A stretch of DNA of 9,770 bases from Terriglobus sp. (GTDB lineage Bacteria; Acidobacteriota; Terriglobia; Terriglobales; Acidobacteriaceae), in the NCBI GenBank assembly GCA_023265355.1, contig JAHFTZ010000050.1, positions 1-9,770 on the forward strand. Reading direction: 5' to 3'. The notes below the pieces were generated by a model. The model searched no databases. It saw only the letters and a list, made by a program, of their open reading frames with translations, and was not told where the DNA came from. A program made the translations under genes and the position numbers. This document shows positions 6,474 through 9,770 of this stretch, in pieces; positions within the stretch are counted from its first letter, which is position 1, and each line of letters starts with the position of its first letter.

Positions 6474-7958
6474 TCAACCGTCGAACTTTTCCGGTACCTT
6501 CTGCGTGTTTTCAACGTCCATGAAGTCACCGAGTTCCTTCTGTTTTGCCTTGAGTTTGGCGATTAGCGCGGCTTTGATCTGCGCGTAGGCCGGATCGTCG
6601 ACCAGGTCATGCATCTCCCAGGGATCCTTCTCCAGATCGAAGACCTGGTAGCGTTTGATGGGCGCGTAAAAGATCAGCTTGTGCTGCTTTGTCCGGATCG
6701 AACGCTGCAGGATATTGAGCCAGCCGAACATCGCGTCATTCACCGGCTGCGGATTATCCGCGCGCAGCATGGGAACAAGAGAGGGGAAACCGACGTGCTC
6801 CGGGATCGGCACACTGGCGAGATCGCAGGTCGTCGCATACATGGAGTGCTGGTAAACCATCTCGTCGATCCGCTTCCATGCCTTGATGCCGGGGCCCGAG
6901 AGAATAAGCGGTATGCGCATGGAGCATTCGTACTGGTTCTGCTTCCCCATCAGGCCGTGCTCTCCTACGGAGAGGCCATGGTCGGCGGTCAGGATGATGT
7001 ATGTGTTCTCCGCTTTGCCTGACCTCTTTAGCGCGTCGAGGATGCGGCCAATCTGCGCGTCCATGTGCGAGATGATCGCGTAATACTCGCGGCGGTGGAC
7101 CTGCACATCATGCTTCGTGCGTGGAAAGGGGGCAAGGAGCTCATCTCGTGTCTTGTGTTCGCCCTGGTCGAACGGGTGCTCCGGCAGGTAGTTCGGAGGA
7201 ATAGCGATCTTGTCCGCTGGATACAGATCCAAATATTCCTGTGGCGCCTGACGCGGGTCGTGCGGTGCATTGAAGCCGACATACATAAAGAAGGGCGCAT
7301 CCCGTTGGGCGACCTCGCCAAGATGCTCGATCGCGGCATCGGCATAGATTTCGCTGGAGTGCTCGATCTCGTTGTCGCCGCGCTTGTTCTTCCAGATGCC
7401 TCGCTTCTGCCAGTGGCCAAGGAGGGATTTGTCTGCCGGATTCCATGTGTTTCCCGGTGCGGGCCGGTCGTACATGTTGGACGTGGAGGCCAGGTAGCCC
7501 GGACCTACGGCGGATTGTTCAGAGAACGCCCGCGACAGAGTCACGGCGTCCAGATGCCACTTGCCCGTAATGAAGGTGTCGTAGCCTGCCTCGCGAAGGG
7601 TCTGTCCCCAGGATGGGACGCTGTTTGCCTGATTGGGTATGTCTACCTTGCTTGCCTCGAAGCAGGTCAGGCCGGTGTTGAGCATCGTCCGGCTGGCGAT
7701 GCAGACAGCACCCGTCCATGATCCCTGGTGGAAGCAGTGCGTAAAGTGCGTTCCCGACTGCACGAGCTTGTCGAGGTTGGGGGTATGCACCTCTGGATTA
7801 TTGATGGCCCCGATCGTCCGGAACATCAGGTCATCTGCAATCATGAAGAGGAAGTTTGGCTGCCTCTGGCCCTTTTTCAAGGCGGTGGCCGGAAGCGTCC
7901 TGGTTGCCGCGAGCGCAGCAGCCGAAGAAGAGAGTCCTATAAAGTCACGTCGATTCAA
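6474..7958 (-). CDS. Tat-exported type I sulfatase
   Basis: A 494-residue alkaline-phosphatase-superfamily sulfatase that cleaves sulfate esters; the substrate cannot be named from sequence. The N-terminus NRRDFIGLSS followed by an Ala-rich stretch to about residue 26 is a twin-arginine signal, so a folded, cofactor-bearing enzyme should reach the periplasm. Metal ligands are visible: Asp42-Asp43 in MIADD, and Asp326-His327 in LTADHG. TGKWHL at 131-136 supplies the conserved Lys and His. The formylglycine site is Cys86-I-A-S-Arg90, in GAVCIASRTMLNTG; the usual Pro at the third position is Ala. The C-terminal KDPWEMHDLVDDP is typical of the family. The start is TTG at 7956-7958, with AAGAG upstream; an in-frame stop at 7971-7973 rules out a longer form. 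It is first in a cluster with an isomerase and an FGE. Confidence 0.94.
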   Translation of the reverse strand: MNRRDFIGLSSSAAALAATRTLPATALKKGQRQPNFLFMIADDLMFRTIGAINNPEVHTPNLDKLVQSGTHFTHCFHQGSWTGAVCIASRTMLNTGLTCFEASKVDIPNQANSVPSWGQTLREAGYDTFITGKWHLDAVTLSRAFSEQSAVGPGYLASTSNMYDRPAPGNTWNPADKSLLGHWQKRGIWKNKRGDNEIEHSSEIYADAAIEHLGEVAQRDAPFFMYVGFNAPHDPRQAPQEYLDLYPADKIAIPPNYLPEHPFDQGEHKTRDELLAPFPRTKHDVQVHRREYYAIISHMDAQIGRILDALKRSGKAENTYIILTADHGLSVGEHGLMGKQNQYECSMRIPLILSGPGIKAWKRIDEMVYQHSMYATTCDLASVPIPEHVGFPSLVPMLRADNPQPVNDAMFGWLNILQRSIRTKQHKLIFYAPIKRYQVFDLEKDPWEMHDLVDDPAYAQIKAALIAKLKAKQKELGDFMDVENTQKVPEKFDG

Positions 7959-8214
7959 GTCGATCTCTTTTCAAAGTCAGGCTGGGAATGTGGCTTGCCC
8001 TTATTATGACCGCATATTCCGTCTCCTCGCTGGATCAGAACAGCTTCGCAGGGACCGAAGGTGTCCAGCAGGTTCGTGGACGAATGGATAGCAGTGCTCG
8101 CCAGAGGTGCAGTTTCGCAGGGTCTGCGCTTCCTCAGTTCGAGATTCAATAGACGATCACGACGAAGACTCTCCACGCACGCATTCATGCTTCACTACTA
8201 AGGGAGAGGTCACC
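7959..8214. promoter_or_regulatory. divergent intergenic region between sulfatase and cupin genes
   Basis: These 256 bases must carry the promoters of both the sulfatase cluster (leftward) and the cupin (rightward). A CATAAT, similar to a -10 box, lies on the minus strand at 8008-8003, about 45 bases before the sulfatase TTG, but I see no convincing -35 at the right spacing. No clear operator, hairpin or small gene is evident. Weak open frames on both strands match nothing I recognise. Confidence 0.35.
8201..8209 (+). promoter_or_regulatory. ribosome binding site deciding the cupin start
   Basis: AGGGAGAGG ends five bases before the ATG at 8215. It selects that codon over the in-frame ATG at 8107, which would add 36 residues of unconserved, Ser/Arg-rich sequence. 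Confidence 0.8.
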
Positions 8215-8610
8215 ATGGAAATCAAACGTATCGGCTCGCAGCCCTCGGCCAAAGGGCCTGCGGAGTGGTTTACAGGAACAGTACGAATGGATCAGCCGTT
8301 TCAGGCAGCCGAGCCAGCGCGCATTAGCGGAGCCATGGTCACCTTTGAGCCCGGTGCGCGCACGGCGTGGCACACGCATCCGCTCGGTCAGACGCTCATC
8401 ATCACCGCGGGTTGTGGCTGGGCTCAGCGCGAAGGCGGCCCTGTTGAAGAGATCAGACCCGGGGATGTTGTGTGGTTCTCACCCGGCGAGAAGCACTGGC
8501 ACGGAGCAACGCCAACCACTGCGCTCACGCATCTTGCGATTGCGGAGAAGTTGGATGGGAGATCCGTAGATTGGATGGAACACTTGACAGACGAGCAATA
8601 TACCGCTTAG
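8215..8610 (+). CDS. small Mn-type cupin, hydroxynitrile lyase (GtHNL)-like
   Basis: A 131-residue single-domain cupin. Length, N-terminus (MEIKRIGSQ) and core closely follow the Granulicella tundricola hydroxynitrile lyase, a manganese cupin that splits and forms (R)-mandelonitrile, as I recall its sequence. The expected metal ligands fall at the same numbers: His53 and His55 in [10 protein letters not shown], Gln59, and His94 in GEKHWHG. His106 is also kept. Cupin motif 1 is G(X)5HXH-like ([14 protein letters not shown]) and motif 2 is [16 protein letters not shown]. At position 110 there is Ala where I recall Gln. The physiological role of this family is unclear; related proteins sit near oxidoreductases and carboxymuconolactone decarboxylases. 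It is the only plus-strand gene here, is monocistronic, and has its own terminator. Cytoplasmic. Confidence 0.88.
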   Translation: MEIKRIGSQPSAKGPAEWFTGTVRMDQPFQAAEPARISGAMVTFEPGARTAWHTHPLGQTLIITAGCGWAQREGGPVEEIRPGDVVWFSPGEKHWHGATPTTALTHLAIAEKLDGRSVDWMEHLTDEQYTA

Positions 8611-8642
8611 TACAGCACTCACAGTGCAAGTTACAAGGAGAA

Positions 8643-8677
8643 GCGCCGCTCATCTTGAGGATGAGCGGCGCCTTTTT
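8643..8677 (+). terminator. strong Rho-independent terminator between convergent genes
   Basis: GCGCCGCTCATC (8643-8654) and GATGAGCGGCGC (8660-8671) form a perfect 12-bp stem with a 5-base loop, followed by CTTTTT at 8672-8677. It ends the cupin transcript 32 bp after its stop. The other strand has only TTCTCC after the stem, so termination of the receptor gene, which stops at 8694, may be weaker. Confidence 0.92.
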
Positions 8678-8693
8678 AGTTGAGGAGTGATTG

Positions 8694-9770
8694 TTAGAAG
8701 GTGAGCTTGATGCCAGCCTGCATGACGCGCGGAGCCACGCTGCCAACGGAGGTAATCCGGCCATAGGTCCCACTGGTCGAGTTCGTATCCGGCTGGCCAA
8801 AGCTGGTGTGGTTGAAGGCGTTGAAGAGCTCCCACCGGAACTGCAGGCGATAGCGCTCATGCGCGCTCCAGTTCTTGATGAGGGCGGCGTCGCTGTAGTT
8901 AATACCAGGGCCACGAAGGATATTGCGACCACTGTTGCCAAAGGTGCCGGGTGCATTCGGTTGGAAGGCCGAGGTGGTGAAGTACTGATTCAACCACTGC
9001 TCCTTGCCGCCCTGATGCGTCTGTACTGGAACTCCAGGTGTGATGTCTGCGCGATCCTGATACTGCAGAGCCCCAGAGTTGTTCGAACTGCCAACACCTC
9101 CCGGGATGCCGAAGGGGCGTCCCGACTGCAGCGTATAGATCGCCGAGATCTCCCACTCGCCAAGGGCACCGCGCACTACTGAGTTCCGGCCCCGCAGAGC
9201 GGGCGTGGTGTAAACACCGTTTGTCACGGAGACGAAGGGGAAGCTGAGATCGGATACACCGCGGTTGTAGCGGATATCGTAGGGGTTGCCGAGCGCTGGA
9301 TTTCCGAAGGTCACATTTCCCGAGGAGCCAAGGTCGATCGTCTTGGACCATGTGAAACTGGACTGGATCTGGAAGCCGTGAGACATGCGCTTTTCCATCT
9401 GTAACTGAAGCGAATGGTAGTTACTTGTTCCGAGGCTGGTCGTCGTCAGCACCTGACCGAACTGGGCATTGGGACGGACACCGCGGACATTGGCCTGAAT
9501 CTGGCCGGGATTGCTGTCGATGGCCGTGGTCTGGTGGTACGACTGACTTCCAACATAGGCCATATGTGCCACGAGAGAGTTTGTAAACTGCTGCTCAACG
9601 GATAGGTTCCAGCTTTGCGTCATGCCAAGTTTGAAGTTTGGCAGGAAGGTCGCGGGAATCGTCGTCTGGCTGCCAAAGTTAAAGTTAGATGGCGGCGGAG
9701 TCAGGCTGTAGGCGAACGGAGGAAAGGGGCTCACACCGCCTGTTGGCGTAAACGTTGCCCAGGGATTGGA
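8694..9770 (-). CDS. TonB-dependent receptor (Oar-like), C-terminal part
   Basis: The minus-strand frame is open from the right edge to the TAA at 8694-8696, giving 359 codons. The GTG at 9732-9734 is internal, since the frame continues through NPWATFTPTGG to the edge. The protein shows alternating beta strands with Tyr/Asn/Ser-rich loops and phrases common in acidobacterial Oar/carboxypeptidase-regulatory-like receptors: WNLSVEQQF, SYHSLQLQMEKRMSHGFQIQSSFTWSK, GRPFGIPGG, LRGPGINYSDAALIKNW, RLQFRWELFNAFNHTSFGQP and a final RVMQAGIKLTF. The terminal Phe after alternating hydrophobics is the outer-membrane barrel insertion signal. The plug and regulatory domain are outside the window. It imports a large substrate across the outer membrane using TonB energy. 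It lies on the same strand as the sulfatase cluster but is separated from it by the opposing cupin, so co-transcription is unlikely. Confidence 0.88.
   Translation of the reverse strand, partial: SNPWATFTPTGGVSPFPPFAYSLTPPPSNFNFGSQTTIPATFLPNFKLGMTQSWNLSVEQQFTNSLVAHMAYVGSQSYHQTTAIDSNPGQIQANVRGVRPNAQFGQVLTTTSLGTSNYHSLQLQMEKRMSHGFQIQSSFTWSKTIDLGSSGNVTFGNPALGNPYDIRYNRGVSDLSFPFVSVTNGVYTTPALRGRNSVVRGALGEWEISAIYTLQSGRPFGIPGGVGSSNNSGALQYQDRADITPGVPVQTHQGGKEQWLNQYFTTSAFQPNAPGTFGNSGRNILRGPGINYSDAALIKNWSAHERYRLQFRWELFNAFNHTSFGQPDTNSTSGTYGRITSVGSVAPRVMQAGIKLTF

Noticed and set aside
8107..8214. Upstream in-frame extension of the cupin from the ATG at 8107
   Set aside because: The strong AGGGAGAGG and family length of 131 residues both favour the ATG at 8215. 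The extension resembles non-coding translation.
9732..9734. GTG as the start of the TonB-dependent receptor gene
   Set aside because: The frame stays open to the right edge with typical receptor sequence (NPWATF), and the plug domain is missing. The codon is internal and the gene continues beyond the window.

Overview
The window reads as chromosomal DNA of an Acidobacteriota member, most likely class Terriglobia (Granulicella/Terriglobus/Edaphobacter-like). The reasons are a small cupin that closely resembles the Granulicella tundricola hydroxynitrile lyase family as I recall it, the end of an Oar-like TonB-dependent receptor of the kind abundant in these soil bacteria, an EF-P with Asn at the loop tip, and moderately high GC. 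Every gene except the cupin is on the minus strand. The sequence alone cannot fix the genus.

Right to left along the minus strand: 9770-8694 is the C-terminal part of an outer-membrane TonB-dependent receptor. It converges with a plus-strand Mn-cupin (8215-8610) on one strong hairpin terminator (8643-8677). Next, 7958-4585 is a three-gene sulfatase maturation cluster: a Tat-signal sulfatase, a parvulin-type prolyl isomerase with no visible signal peptide, and a formylglycine-generating enzyme (FGE) with both active-site cysteines. The last two overlap by 4 nt (ATGA). The inferred logic is that the sulfatase is synthesised in the cytoplasm, the isomerase assists it or the FGE, the FGE converts its active-site Cys to formylglycine, and the folded enzyme leaves by Tat. 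A hairpin sits between the sulfatase and isomerase genes.

The 345-bp gap at 4239-4584 holds no intact gene. It does contain what looks like a decayed C-terminus of a xanthine dehydrogenase/aldehyde oxidase molybdopterin subunit (4295-4456, minus), with a stop where the family usually has Arg.

The left part is more conserved: an MscS-type channel with a long coiled-coil insertion, a TrpG/PabA glutamine amidotransferase, a secreted FecR-like protein translationally coupled to it (GTGA overlap), elongation factor P, its terminator, and the first 45 codons of an alpha/beta hydrolase running off the left edge. No tRNA, rRNA, CRISPR array, insertion sequence or integrase was seen.

The best leads are the sulfatase/isomerase/FGE operon with its atypical C-I-A-S-R modification site, the molybdenum-hydroxylase fossil, the EF-P lacking the modifiable Lys/Arg, and the hydroxynitrile-lyase-like cupin.
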